Of a stretch of DNA of 64,000 nucleotides, positions 24,082 through 37,229 are shown piece after piece. Each line of letters starts with the position of its first letter. Positions within the stretch are counted from its first letter, which is position 1. The DNA comes from Budorcas taxicolor. Its lineage: Eukaryota > Chordata > Mammalia > Artiodactyla > Bovidae. The position numbers and the translations under genes were made by a program. The stretch covers positions 62,001 through 126,000 of the forward strand of contig NW_026291758.1 of the NCBI RefSeq assembly GCF_023091745.1, in the 5' to 3' direction. The notes beneath the pieces were generated by a model. That model was given only the letters and a program-made list of their open reading frames with translations. It had not been told where the DNA came from and did no database searches.

Positions 24082-27000
24082 GTGATCAGCCTCGAGACAC
24101 CTCATCGGAAATGGGCCTCATCTCGCCTGGAGGGGAGAACCTCCTGGTTTTTCTCTAGTTGCGGCAGGTCTTCTCGAGTTACGACGGGGACCTCAGGGAC
24201 CCGCTCTGGTGGCCTCAGGAAAGGCCAGTCCCCATGCGAGTTGCTAGGGGACCTCTCGGGATTCCTCTCCTGTCCATGCCGGGGCTTAAGACCTTGTGTG
24301 GAGTCGGGGCCGGAACCTGAGGATTCCTCTCCAGTGTTGCCATGGATCTTGGGGTGCTTCTGAGTCTCCCCAGGGGAGTCAGGCCTCGTCTCGAGAGGGG
24401 GCATGCACGAGCGCTTTCCTCCCGAGCTGCAGGAGTAGTGTCACGCTTCCTGTCACGTGGTTCAAGTGGTCTGTGGTTTCCCTCGAGGCTTTCGATCGAG
24501 GCTTTCCCACGAGGCTTTCCCACAGGGCTGTGCCACGTGCCACCTTGGTGTGAGTCGATCGTCGGCCTGAAAGACGAGCCGGTGAAGAGAAAAGAGGTTC
24601 CTCTGGAATGGACTGAGACATCTGGGGGACTTTTGGAATGGTGGCACGACCCTGGAGTTCCTCTCGCCGTTCCTGTACAGAGGGCCTCCTCTTGAGATGC
24701 GACGGGAACGCCGGGAACTCTTTCCAGATGAAGCAGGGAAAGGATCCCTCATCTCGAGCTACGAGGCGGAAACGGGGCTCCTCTGGATGTGGGCGGGACC
24801 CTCGTGTTTCCTCTCGAGTGGAGACGGGTATGTCGGGGAACTTCTTGATTTGCACCAAGGGTGTGAAGGACCCTGTCGAAGTTCCAGAGGTGAGGTGTGA
24901 TCAGCCTCGAGACGCCTCAGCGGAAATGGGCCTCATCTCGCCTGGAGGGAGAACCTCCTGGATTTTCTCGAGTTGCGGCAGGTCTTCTCGAGTTACGACG
25001 GGGACCTCAGGGACCCGCTCTGGTGCCTCAGGAAAGGCCAGTCTCCATGCGAGTTGCTAGGGGACCTCTCGGGATTCCTCTCCCGTCCATGCCGGTGCCT
25101 CAGTCCTTGTGTGGAGTCGGGGCCGGAACCTGAGGATTCCTCTCCAGTGTTGCATGGATCCTGGGGTGCTTCTGAGTCTCCCCAGGGGAGTCAGGCCTCG
25201 TCTCGAGTGGGGGCATGCACGTGCACTTTCCTCCCGAGCTGCAGCAGTAGTGTCACGCTTCCTGTCACGTGGATCAAGGGATCTGTGGTTTCCCTCGAGG
25301 CTTTCGATCGAGGCTTTCCCACGAGGCTTTCCCAAGGGCTGTGCCACGTGCCACCTTGTTGTGATTCGATCCTCGGTGTGAAAGACGAGCCGGTGAAGGG
25401 AAAAGAGGTTCCTCTGGAATGGACTGAGACATCTGGGGGACTCTTGGAATGGTGGCAGGACCCTGGAGTTCCTCTAGCCGTTCCTGTTGAGAGGGCCTCC
25501 TGTTGAGTTGTGACGGGAACGCCGGGAACTCTTTGCCGACGAAGCAGGGAAAGTATCCCTCATCTCGAGCTACGAGGCGGAAACGGGGCACCTCTTGATG
25601 TGGGCGGGACCCTCGTGTTTCCTCTCGAGTGGAGACGGGTATGTCGGGGAACTTCTTGATTTGCACCTAGGGTGTGAAGGACCCTGTCGAAGTTCCAGAG
25701 GTGAGGTGTGATCAGCCTCGAGACGCCTCAGCGGAAATGGGCCTCATCTCGCCTGGAGGGGAGAACCTCCTGGTTTTTCTCTAGTTGGGGCAGGTCTTCT
25801 CGAGTTACGACGGGGACCTCAGGGACCCGCTCTGGTGGCCTCAGGAAAGGCCAGTCCCCATGCGAGTTGCTAGGGGACCTCTCGGGATTCCTCTCCTGTC
25901 CATGCCGGGGCTTAAGACCTTGTGTGGAGTCGGGGCCGGAACCTGAGGATTCCTCTCCAGTGTTGCCATGGATCTTGGGGTGCTTCTGAGTCTCCCCAGG
26001 GGAGTCAGGCCTCGTCTCGAGAGGGGGCATGCACGAGCGCTTTCCTCCCGAGCTGCAGGAGTAGTGTCACGCTTCCTGTCACGTGGTTGAAGTGGTCTGT
26101 GGTTTCCCTCGAGGCTTTCGATCGAGGCTTTCCCACGAGGCTTTCCCACAGGGCTGTGCCACGTGCCACCTTGGTGTGAGTCGATCGTCGGCCTGAAAGA
26201 CGAGCCGGTGAAGAGAAAAGAGGTTCCTCTGGAATGGACTGAGACATCTGGGGGACTTTTGGAATGGTGGCACGACCCTGGAGTTCCTCTCTCCTTTCCT
26301 GTTGAGAGGGCCTCCTTTTGAGATGCGACGGGAACGCCGGGAACTCTTTCCAGATGAAGCAGGGAAAGGATCCCTCATCTCGAGCTACGAGGCGGAAACG
26401 GGGCTCCTCTGGATGTGGGCGGGACCCTCGTGTTTCCTCTCGAGTGGAGACGGGTATGTCGGGGAACTTCTTGATTTGCACCAAGGGTGTGAAGGACCCT
26501 GTCGAAGTTCCAGAGGTGAGGTGTGATCAGCCTCGAGACGCCTCAGCGGAAATGGGCCTCATCTCGCCTGGAGGGAGAACCTCCTGGATTTTCTCGAGTT
26601 GCGGCAGGTCTTCTCGAGTTATGACGGGGACCTCAGGGACCCGCTCTGGTGCCTCAGGAAAGGCCAGTCTCCATGCGAGTTGCTAGGGGACCTCTCTGGA
26701 TTCCTCTCCCGTCCATGCCGGTGCCTCAGTCCTTGTGTGGAGTCGGGGCCGGAACCTGAGGATTCCTCTCCAGTGTTGCATGGATCCTGGGGTGCTTCTG
26801 AGTCTCCCCAGGGGAGTCAGGCCTCGTCTCGAGTGGGGGCATGCACGTGCGCTTTCCTCCCGAGCTGCAGCGGTAGTGTCACGCTTCCTGTCACGTGGTT
26901 CAAGTGGTCTGTGGTTTCCCTCGAGGCTTTCGATCGAGGCTTTCCCACGAGGCTTTCCCACAGGGCTGTGCCACGTGCCACCTTGGTGTGAGTCGATCGT

Positions 27001-29082
27001 CGGCCTGAAAGACGAGCCGGTGAAGAGAAAAGAGGTTCCTCTGGAATGGACTGAGACATCTGGGGGACTTTTGGAATGGTGGCACGACCCTGGAGTTCCT
27101 CTCGCCGTTCCTGTACAGAGGGCCTCCTCTTGAGATGCGACGGGAACGCCGGGAACTCTTTCCAGATGAAGCAGGGAAAGGATCCCTCATCTCGAGCTAC
27201 GAGGCGGAAACGGGGCTCCTCTGGATGTGGGCGGGACCCTCGTGTTTCCTCTCGAGTGGAGACGGGTATGTCGGGGAACTTCTTGATTTGCACCAAGGGT
27301 GTGAAGGACCCTGTCGAAGTTCCAGAGGTGAGGTGTGATCAGCCTCGAGACGCCTCAGCGGAAATGGGCCTCATCTCGCCTGGAGGGAGAACCTCCTGGA
27401 TTTTCTCGAGTTGCGGCAGGTCTTCTCGAGTTACGACGGGGACCTCAGGGACCCGCTCTGGTGCCTCAGGAAAGGCCAGTCTCCATGCGAGTTGCTAGGG
27501 GACCTCTCGGGATTCCTCTCCCGTCCATGCCGGTGCCTCAGTCCTTGTGTGGAGTCGGGGCCGGAACCTGAGGATTCCTCTCCAGTGTTGCATGGATCCT
27601 GGGGTGCTTCTGAGTCTCCCCAGGGGAGTCAGGCCTCGTCTCGAGTGGGGGCATGCACGTGCACTTTCCTCCCGAGCTGCAGCAGTAGTGTCACGCTTCC
27701 TGTCACGTGGATCAAGGGATCTGTGGTTTCCCTCGAGGCTTTCGCTCGAGGCTTTCCCACGAGGCTTTCCCAAGGGCTGTGCCACGTGCCACCTTGTTGT
27801 GATTCGATCCTCGGTGTGAAAGACGAGCCGGTGAAGGGAAAAGAGGTTCCTCTGGAATGGACTGAGACATCTGGGGGACTCTTGGAATGGTGGCAGGACC
27901 CTGGAGTTCCTCTAGCCGTTCCTGTTGAGAGGGCCTCCTGTTGAGTTGTGACGGGAACGCCGGGAACTCTTTGCCGACGAAGCAGGGAAAGTATCCCTCA
28001 TCTCGAGCTACGAGGCGGAAACGGGGCACCTCTTGATGTGGGCGGGACCCTCGTGTTTCCTCTCGAGTGGAGACGGGTATGTCGGGGAACTTCTTGATTT
28101 GCACCAAGGGTGTGAAGGACCCTGTCGAAGTTCCAGAGGTGAGGTGTGATCAGCCTCGAGACGCCTCAGCGGAAATGGGCCTCATCTCGCCTGGAGGGGA
28201 GAACCTCCTGGTTTTTCTCTAGTTGGGGCAGGTCAGGGACCCGCTCTGGTGGCCTCAGGAAAGGCCAGTCCCCATGCGAGTTGCTAGGGGACCTCTCGGG
28301 ATTCCTCTCCTGTCCATGCCGGGGCTTAAGACCTTGTGTGGAGTCGGGGCCGGAACCTGAGGATTCCTCTCCAGTGTTGCCATGGATCTTGGGGTGCTTC
28401 TGAGTCTCCCCAGGGGAGTCAGGCCTCGTCTCGAGAGGGGGCATGCACGAGCGCTTTCCTCCCGAGCTGCAGGAGTAGTGTCACGCTTCCTGTCACGTGG
28501 TTGAAGTGGTCTGTGGTTTCCCTCGAGGCTTTCGATCGAGGCTTTCCCACGAGGCTTTCCCACAGGGCTGTGCCACGTGCCACCTTGGTGTGAGTCGATC
28601 GTCGGCCTGAAAGACGAGCCGGTGAAGAGAAAAGAGGTTCCTCTGGAATGGACTGAGACATCTGGGGGACTTTTGGAATGGTGGCACGACCCTGGAGTTC
28701 CTCTCTCCGTTCCTGTTGAGAGGGCCTCCTTTTGAGATGCGACGGGAACGCCGGGAACTCTTTCCAGATGAAGCAGGGAAAGGATCCCTCATCTCGAGCT
28801 ACGAGGCGGAAACGGGGCTCCTCTGGATGTGGGCGGGACCCTCGTGTTTCCTCTCGAGTGGAGACGGGTATGTCGGGGAACTTCTTGATTTGCACCAAGG
28901 GTGTGAAGGACCCTGTCGAAGTTCCAGAGGTGAGGTGTGATCAGCCTCGAGACGCCTCAGCGGAAATGGGCCTCATCTCGCCTGGAGGGAGAACCTCCTG
29001 GATTTTCTCGAGTTGCGGCAGGTCTTCTCGAGTTATGACGGGGACCTCAGGGACCCGCTCTGGTGCCTCAGGAAAGGCCAGT
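24082..29082. repeat. Trimeric higher-order repeat block, 2438-bp period
   Basis: Monomer starts are 24082 (815 bp), 24897 (811), 25708 (815), 26523 (812), 27335 (811), 28146 (791) and 28937. Two types alternate irregularly. Type X (24082, 25708, 28146) has CTGGTTTTTCTCTAGTTG. Type Y (24897, 26523, 27335, 28937) has three single-base losses (GGAGGGAGAA, TGGTGCCTC, GTTGCATGG). The order X Y X Y' Y X Y' gives a Y-X-Y' trimer of 2438 bp: 24897 pairs with 27335 and 25708 with 28146. Y copies at 24897 and 27335 also share CCCAAGGGCTG and TTGTTGTGATTCGATCC, marks later found in the 10-mer. Confidence 0.88.
28231..28238. other. 24-bp deletion junction in a type X monomer
   Basis: The sequence reads GCAGGTCAGGGACCC where related copies have a further 24 bases between GGTC and AGGGACCC (TTCTCGAG, then TTACGACGGGGACCTC). 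The flanks share the dinucleotide TC. This gives the 791-bp length of the monomer starting at 28146 (815 minus 24) and is absent from its partner at 25708, so it postdates the trimer duplication. Confidence 0.9.
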
Positions 29083-32000
29083 CCCGCTCTGGTGGCCTAA
29101 GGAAAGGCCAGTACCCATGCGAGTTGCTATGGGCCATCTCGGGATTCCTGTCCCGTCCATGCCGGGGCTTAAGACCTTGTGTGGAGTCGGAGCCGGAATC
29201 TGAGGATTCCTCTCCAGTGTTGCCATGGATCTTGGGGTGCTTCTGAGTCTGCCCAGGGGAGTCAGGCCTCGTCTCGATTGGGGGCATGCACGTGGGCTTT
29301 CCTCCTGAGCTGCAGCACTAGTGTCACGCTTACTGTCACGTGGATCAAGGGATCTGTGCTTTCCCTTGAATCTTTCCCTCCAGGTTTTCTCACGAGGCTT
29401 TCCCACAGGGCTGTGCCACGTGCCACCTTGGTGTGAGTCGATCCTCGGCGTGAAAGACGAGCCGGTGAAGGGAAAAGAGGTTCCTCTGGAAAGGACTGAG
29501 ACATCTGGGGGACTCTTGGAATGGTAGCACGACTTGGAGATCCTCTCGCCGTTCCTGTTTGGAGGGCCTCCACTTGAGATGCGACGGGAACGCCGGGAAC
29601 TCTTTCCCGCCGAAGCAGGGAAAGGATCCCTCATCTCGAGGTACGAGGAGGAAACGGGGCTCCTCTGGATGTGGGCGGGACCCTCGTGTTTCCTCTCGAG
29701 TGGAGACGGGTATGTCGGGGAACTTCCTGATTTGCACCAAGGGTGTGAATGACCCTTGCGAAGTTCCAGAGGTGAGGTGTGATCAGCCTCGAGACGCCTC
29801 CACGGAAATGGGCCTCATCTCGCCTGGAGGGGAGAACCTCCTGGATTTTCTCGAGTTGCGGCAGGTCTTCTCGAGTTACGACGGGGACCTCAGGGACCCG
29901 CTCTGGTGGCCTCAGGAAAGGCCAGTCCCCGTGAGAGTTGCTAGGGACCATCTCGGGATTCCTCTCCCGTCCGTTCCTGGGCCTAAGACCTTGTGTGGAG
30001 TCGGGGCTGGAACCTGAGGATTCCTCTCCAGTGTTGCCATGGATCTTGGGGTGCTTCTGAGTCTCCCCAGGGGAGTCAGGCCTCGTCTCGAGTGGGGGCA
30101 TGCACGTGCGCTTTCCTCCCGAGCTGCAGCAGTAGTGTCACGCTTCCTGTCACGTGGATCAAGGGATCTGTGGTTTCCCTCGAGGCTTTTGCTCGAGGCT
30201 TTCCCACGAGGCTTTCCCACAGGGTTGTGCCACATGCCACCTTGCTGTGAGTCGATCCTCGGCGTGAAAGACGAGCCGGTGAAGGGGAAAAGGTTCCTCT
30301 GGAATGGACTGAGACATCTGGGGGACTCTTGGATTGGTGGCACGACCCTGGAAGTTCCTCTCGCCGTTCCTGTTGAGAGGGCCACCTCTTGAGATGCGAC
30401 GGGAAGGCCGGGAACTCTTTCCCGACGAAGCAGGGAAAGGATCCCTCATCTCGAGCTACGAGGCGGAAACGGGGCTCCTCTGGATGTGGGCGGGACCCTC
30501 GTGTTTCCTCTCGAGTGGAGACGGGTATGTCGGGGAACTTCTTGATTTGCACCAAGGGTGTGAAGGACCCTTGCGAAGTTCCAGAGGTGAGGTGTGATCA
30601 GCCTCGAGATGCCTCAGCGGAAATGGGCCTCATCTCGCCTGGAGGGGAGAACCTCCTGGATTTTCTCGAGTTGCGGCAGGTCTTCTCGAGTTACGACGGG
30701 GACCTCAGGGACCCGCTCTGGTGGCCTCAGGAAAGGCCATTCCCCGTGCGATTTGCTAGGGGGCCTCTCCGAATTCCTCTCCCGTCCATGCCGCGGCCTC
30801 AGTCCTTGCGTGGATTCGGGGCCGGAACCTGAGGATTCCTCTCCAGTGTTGCCATGGATCTTGGGGTGCTTCTGAGTCTCCCCAGGGGAGTCAGGCCTCG
30901 TCTCGAGTGGGGGCATGCACGTGCGCTTTCCTCCCGAGCTGCAGCAGTAGTGTCACGCTTCCTGTCACGTGGATCAAGGGATCTGTGGTTTCCCTCGAGG
31001 CTTTTGCTCGAGGCTTTCCCACGAGGCTTTCCCACAGGGTTGTGCCACATGCCACCTTGGTGTGAGTCGATCCTCGGCGTGAAAGACGAGCCGGTGAAGG
31101 GGAAAAGGTTCCTCTGGAATGGACTGAGACATCTGGGGGACTCTTGGAATGGTGGCACGACCGTGGAGTTCGTCTCGCCGTTCCTGTTGAGAGGGCCTCC
31201 TCTTGAGATGCGACGGGAACGCCGGGAAGTCTTTCCCGCCGAAGCAGGGAAAGGATCCCTCATCTCGAGCTACGAGGAGGAAACGGGGCTCCTCTGGATG
31301 TGGGCGGGACCCTCGTGTTCCCTCTCAAGTGGAGACGGGTATGTCGGGGAACTTCTTGATTTGCACCAAGGGTGTGAAGGACCCTTTCGAAGTTCCTGAG
31401 GTGAGGTGTGATCAGCCTAGAGACGCCTCAGCGGAAATGGGCCTCATCTCACCTGGAGGGGAGAACCTCCTGGATTTTCTCGAGTTGCGGCAGGTCTTCT
31501 CGAGTTACGACGGGGACCTCAGGGACCCGCTCTGGTGGCCTAAGGAAAGGCCAGTACCCATGCGAGTTGCTAGGGGCCATCTCGGGATTCCTGTCCCGTC
31601 CATGCCGGGGCATAAGACCTTGTGTGGAGTCGGGGCCGAAACCTGAGGATTCCTATCCAGTGTTGCCATGGATCTTGGGGTGCTTCTGAGTCTCCCCAGG
31701 GGAGTCAGGCCTCGTCTCGAGTGGGGGCATGCACGTGCACTTTCCTCCCGAGCTGCAGCAGAAGTGTCACTCTTCCTGTCACGTGGATCAAGGGATCTGT
31801 GGTTTCCCTCGAGGCTTTCGCTCGAGGCTTTCCCACGAGGCTTTCCCACAGGGCTGTGCCACGTGCCACCTTGTTGTGATTCGATCCTCGGTGTGAAAGA
31901 CGAGCCGGTGAAGGGAAAAGAGGTTCCTCTGGAATGGACTGAGACATCTGGGGGACTCTTGGAATGGTGGCAGGACCCTGGAGTTCCTCTAGCCGTTCCT

Positions 32001-35000
32001 GTTGAGAGGGCCTCCTGTTGAGTTGTGACGGGAACGCCGGGAACTCTTTGCCGACGAAGCAGGGAAAGTATCCCTCATCTCGAGCTACGAGGCGGAAACG
32101 GGGCACCTCTTGATGTTGGCGGGACCCTCGTGTTTCCTCTCGAGTGGAGACGGGTATGTCGGGGAACTTCTTGATTTGCACCAAGGGTGTGAAGGACCCT
32201 GTCGAAGTTCCAGAGGTGAGGTGTGATCAGCCTCGAGACGCCTCAGCGGAAATGGGCCTCATCTCGCCTGGAGGGGAGAACCTCCTGGATTTTCTCGAGT
32301 TGCGGCAGGTCTTCTCGAGTTACGACGGGGACCTCAGGGACCCGCTCTGGTGGCCTCAGGAAAGGCCAGTCCCCGTGCGAGTTGCTAGGGGCCATCTCGG
32401 GATTCCTCTCCCGTCCGTTCCTGGGCCTAAGACCTTGTGTGGAGTCGGGGCTGGAACCTGAGCATTCCTCTCCAGTGTTGCCATGGATCTTGGGGTGCTT
32501 CTGAGTCTCCCCAGGGGAGTCAGGCCTCGTCTCGAGTGGGGGCATGCACGTGCGCTTTCCTCCCGAGCTGCAGCAGTAGTGTCACGCTTCCTGTCACGTG
32601 GATCAAGGGATCTGTGGTTTCCCTCGAGGCTTTTGCTCGAGGCTTTCCCACGAGGCTTTCCCACAGGGTTGTGCCACATGCCACCTTGGTGTGAGTCGAT
32701 CCTCGGCGTGAAAGACGAGCCGGTGAAGGGGAAAAGGTTCCTCTGGAATGGACTGAGACATCTGGGGGACTCTTGGAATGGTGGCACGACCGTGGAGTTC
32801 GTCTCGCCGTTCCTGTTGAGAGGGCCTCCTCTTGAGATGCGACGGGAACGCCGGGAAGTCTTTCCCGCCGAAGCAGGGAAAGGATCCCTCATCTCGAGCT
32901 ACGAGGAGGAAACGGGGCTCCTCTGGATGTGGGCGGGACCCTCGTGTTCCCTCTCAAGTGGAGACGGGTATGTCGGGGAACTTCTTGATTTGCACCAAGG
33001 GTGTGAAGGACCCTTTCGAAGTTCCTGAGGTGAGGTGTGATCAGCCTAGAGACGCCTCAGCGGAAATGGGCCTCATCTCACCTGGAGGGGAGAACCTCCT
33101 GGATTTTCTCGAGTTGCGGCAGGTCTTCTCGAGTTACGACGGGGACCTCAGGGACCCGCTCTGGTGGCCTAAGGAAAGGCCAGTACCCATGCGAGTTGCT
33201 AGGGGCCATCTCGGGATTCCTGTCCCGTCCATGCCGGGGCATAAGACCTTGTGTGGAGTCGGGGCCGAAACCTGAGGATTCCTATCCAGTGTTGCCATGG
33301 ATCTTGGGGTGCTTCTGAGTCTCCCCAGGGGAGTCAGGCCTCGTCTCGAGTGGGGGCATGCACGTGCACTTTCCTCCCGAGCTGCAGCAGTAGTGTCACT
33401 CTTCCTGTCACGTGGATCAAGGGATCTGTGGTTTCCCTCGAGGCTTTCGCTCGAGGCTTTCCCACGAGGCTTTCCCACAGGGCTGTGCCACGTGCCACCT
33501 TGTTGTGATTCGATCCTCGGTGTGAAAGACGAGCCGGTGAAGGGAAAAGAGGTTCCTCTGGAATGGACTGAGACATCTGGGGGACTCTTGGAATGGTGGC
33601 AGGACCCTGGAGTTCCTCTAGCCGTTCCTGTTGAGAGGGCCTCCTGTTGAGTTGTGACGGGAACGCCGGGAACTCTTTGCCGACGAAGCAGGGAAAGTAT
33701 CCCTCATCTCGAGCTACGAGGCGGAAACGGGGCACCTCTTGATGTTGGCGGGACCCTCGTGTTTCCTCTCGAGTGGAGACGGGTATGTCGGGGAACTTCT
33801 TGATTTGCACCAAGGGTGTGAAGGACCCTGTCGAAGTTCCAGAGGTGAGGTGTGATCAGCCTCGAGACGCCTCAGCGGAAATGGGCCTCATCTCGCCTGG
33901 AGGGGAGAACCTCCTGGATTTTCTCGAGTTGCGGCAGGTCTTCTCGAGTTACGACGGGGACCTCAGGGACCCGCTCTGGTGGCCTCAGGAAAGGCCAGTC
34001 CCCATGCGAGTTGCTAGGGGACCTCTCGGGATTCCTCTCCTGTCCATGCCGGGGCTTAAGACCTTGTGTGGAGTCGGGGCCGGAACCTGAGGATTCCTCT
34101 CCAGTGTTGCCATGGATCTTGGGGTGCTTCTGAGTCTCCCCAGGGGAGTCAGGCCTCGTCTCGAGTGGGGGCATGCACGTGCGCTTTCCTCCCGAGCTGC
34201 AGCAGTAGTGTCACGCTTCCTGTCACGTGGTTCAAGTGGTCTGTGGTTTCCCTCGAGGCTTTCGATCAAGGCTTTCACACGAGGCTTTCCCACAGGGCTG
34301 TGCCACGTGACACCTTGGTGTGAGTCGATCGTCGGCCTGAAAGACGAGCCAGTGAAGGGAAAAGAGTTTCCTCTGGAATGGACTGAGACATCTGGGGGAC
34401 TTTTGGAATGGTGGCACGACCCTGGAGTTCCTCTCTCCGTTCCTGTTGAGAGGGCCTCCTCTTGAGATGCGACGGGAACGCCGGGAACTCTTTCCAGATG
34501 AAGCAGTGAAAGGATCCCTCATCTCGAGCTACGAGGCGGAAACGGGGCTCCTCTGGATGTGGGCGGGACCCTCGTGTTTCCTCTCGAGTGGAGACGGGTA
34601 TGTCGGGGAACTTCTTGATTTGCCCCAAGGGTGTGAAGGACCCTGTAGAAGTTCCAGAGGTGAGGTGTGATCAGCCTCGAGACGCCTCAGCGGAAATGAG
34701 CCTCATCTCGCCTGGAGGGGAGAACCTCCTGGATTTTCTCGAGTTACGGCAGGTCTTCTCGAGTTACGACGGGGACCTCAGGGACCCGCTCTGGTGGCCT
34801 AAGGAAAGGCCAGTACCCATGCGAGTTGCTAGGGGCCATCTCGGGATTCCTATCCCGTCCATGCCGGGGCATAAGAGCTTGTGTGGAGTCGGGGCCGAAA
34901 CCTGAGGATTCCTATCCAGTGTTGCCATGGATCTTGGGGTGCTTCTGAGTCTCCCCAGGGGAGTCAGGCCTCGTCTCGAGTGGGGGCATGCACGTGCGCT

Positions 35001-37229
35001 TTCCTCCCGAGCTGCAGCAGTAGTGTCACGCTTCCTGTCACGTGGTTCAAGTGGTCTGTGGTTTCCCTCGAGGCTTTCGATCGAGGCTTTCACACGAGGC
35101 TTTCCCACAGGGCTGTGCCACGTGCCACCTTGGTGTGAGTCGATCGTCGGCCTGAAAGACGAGCCGGTGAAGGGAAAAGAGGTTCCTCTGGAATGGACTG
35201 AGACATCTGGGGGACTTTTGGAATGGTGGCACGACCCTGGAGTTCCTCTCTCCGTTCTTGTTGAGAGGGCCTCCTCTTGAGATGCGACGGGAACGCAGGG
35301 AACTCTTTCCAGATGAAGCAGTGAAAGGATCCCTCATCTCGAGCTACGAGGCGGAAACGGGGCTCCTCTGGATGTGGGCGGGACCCTCGTGTTTCCTCTC
35401 GAGTGGAGACGGGTATGTCGGGGAACTTCTTGATTTGCCCCAAGGGTGTGAAGGACCCTGTAGAAGTTCCAGAGGTGAGGTGTGATCAGCCTCGAGACGC
35501 CTCAGCGGAAATGAGCCTCATCTCGCCTGGAGGGGAGAACCTCCTGGATTTTCTCGAGTTACGGCAGGTCTTCTCGAGTTACGACGGGGACCTCAGGGAC
35601 CCGCTCTGGTGGCCTAAGGAAAGGCCAGTACCCATGCGAGTTGCTAGGGGCCATCTCGGGATTCCTGTCCCGTCCATGCCGGGGCATAAGACCTTGTGTG
35701 GAGTCGGGGCCGAAACCTGAGGATTCCTATCCAGTGTTGCCATGGATCTTGGGGTGCTTCTGAGTCTCCCCAGGGGAGTCAGGCCTCGTCTCGAGTGGGG
35801 GCATGCACGTGCACTTTCCTCCCGAGCTGCAGCAGTAGTGTCACGCTTCCTGTCACGTGGATCAAGGGATCTGTGGTTTCCCTCGAGGCTTTCGCTCGAG
35901 GCTTTCCCACGAGGCTTTCCCACAGGGCTGTGCCACGTGCCACCTTGTTGTGATTCGATCCTCGGTGTGAAGGACGAGCCGGTGAAGGGAAAAGAGGTTC
36001 CTCTGGAATGGACTGAGACATCTGGGGGACTCTTGGAATGGTGGCACGACCCTGGAGTTCCTCTAGCCGTTCCTGTTGAGAGGGCCTCCTGTTGAGTTGT
36101 GACGGGAACGCAGGGAACTCTTTGCCGACGAAGCAGGGAAAGTATCCCTCATCTCGAGCTACGAGGCGGAAACGGGGCACCTCTTGATGTTGGCGGGACC
36201 CTCGTGTTTCCTCTCGAGTGGAGACGGGTATGTCGGGGAACTTCTTGATTTGCACCAAGGGTGTGAAGGACCCTGTCGAAGTTCCAGAGGTGAGGTGTGA
36301 TCAGCCTCGAGACGCCTCAGCGGAAATGGGCCTCATCTCGCCTGGAGGGGAGAACCTCCTGGATTTTCTCGAGTTGCGGCAGGTCTTCTCGAGTTACGAC
36401 GGGGACCTCAGGGACCCGCTCTGGTGGCCTCAGGAAAGGCCAGTCCCCATGCGAGTTGCTAGGGGACCTCTCGGGATTCCTCTCCTGTCCATGCCGGGGC
36501 TTAAGACCTTGTGTGGAGTCGGGGCCGGAACCTGAGGATTCCTCTCCAGTGTTGCCATGGATCTTGGGGTGCTTCTGAGTCTCCCCAGGGGAGTCAGGCC
36601 TCGTCTCGAGTGGGGGCATGCACGTGCGCTTTCCTCCCGAGCTGCAGCAGTAGTGTCACGCTTCCTGTCACGTGGTTCAAGTGGTCTGTGGTTTCCCTCG
36701 AGGCTTTCGATCGAGGCTTTCACACGAGGCTTTCCCACAGGGCTGTGCCACGTGCCACCTTGGTGTGAGTCAATCGTCGGCCTGAAAGACGAGCCGGTGA
36801 AGGGAAAAGAGGTTCCTCTGGAATGGACTGAGACATCTGGGGGACTTTTGGAATGGTGGCACGACCCTGGAGTTCCTCTCTCCGTTCCTGTTGAGAGGGC
36901 CTCCTCTTGAGATGCGACGGGAACGCCGGGAACTCTTTCCAGATGAAGCAGTGAAAGGATCCCTCATCTCGAGCTAGGAGGCGGAAACGGGGCTCCTCTG
37001 GATGTGGGCGGGACCCTCGTGTTTCCTCTCGAGTGGAGACGGGTATGTCGGGGAACTTCTTGATTTGCACCAAGGGTGTGAAGGACCCTGTAGAAGTTCC
37101 AGAGGTGAGGTGTGATCAGCCTCGAGACGCCTCAGCGGAAATGAGCCTCATCTCGCCTGGAGGGGAGAACCTCCTGGATTTTCTCGAGTTACGGCAGGTC
37201 TTCTCGAGTTACGACGGGGACCTCAGGGA
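29083..37229. repeat. Ten-monomer higher-order repeat, copy A (8147 bp)
   Basis: Ten monomers (phase marks 29779, 30594, 31408, 32223, 33037, 33852, 34667, 35482, 36297, 37112) repeat as a unit of exactly 8147 bp in copy B. Internally, monomers 3 and 5 are near-identical at an offset of 1629 bp and monomers 7 and 8 at 815 bp. Monomers 10, 1 and 2 derive from a type like 16.97-18.63 kb; monomers 3-6 and 9 carry marks of the trimer block, such as TTGTTGTGATTCGATCC and GGGGCTTAAGACC. The left edge is a sharp junction at CCCGCTCTGG. Differences from copy B that I could find fall in the first 1.4 kb, for example 29276, 29391, near 29733, near 29800, 30245 and 30373. Confidence 0.93.
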
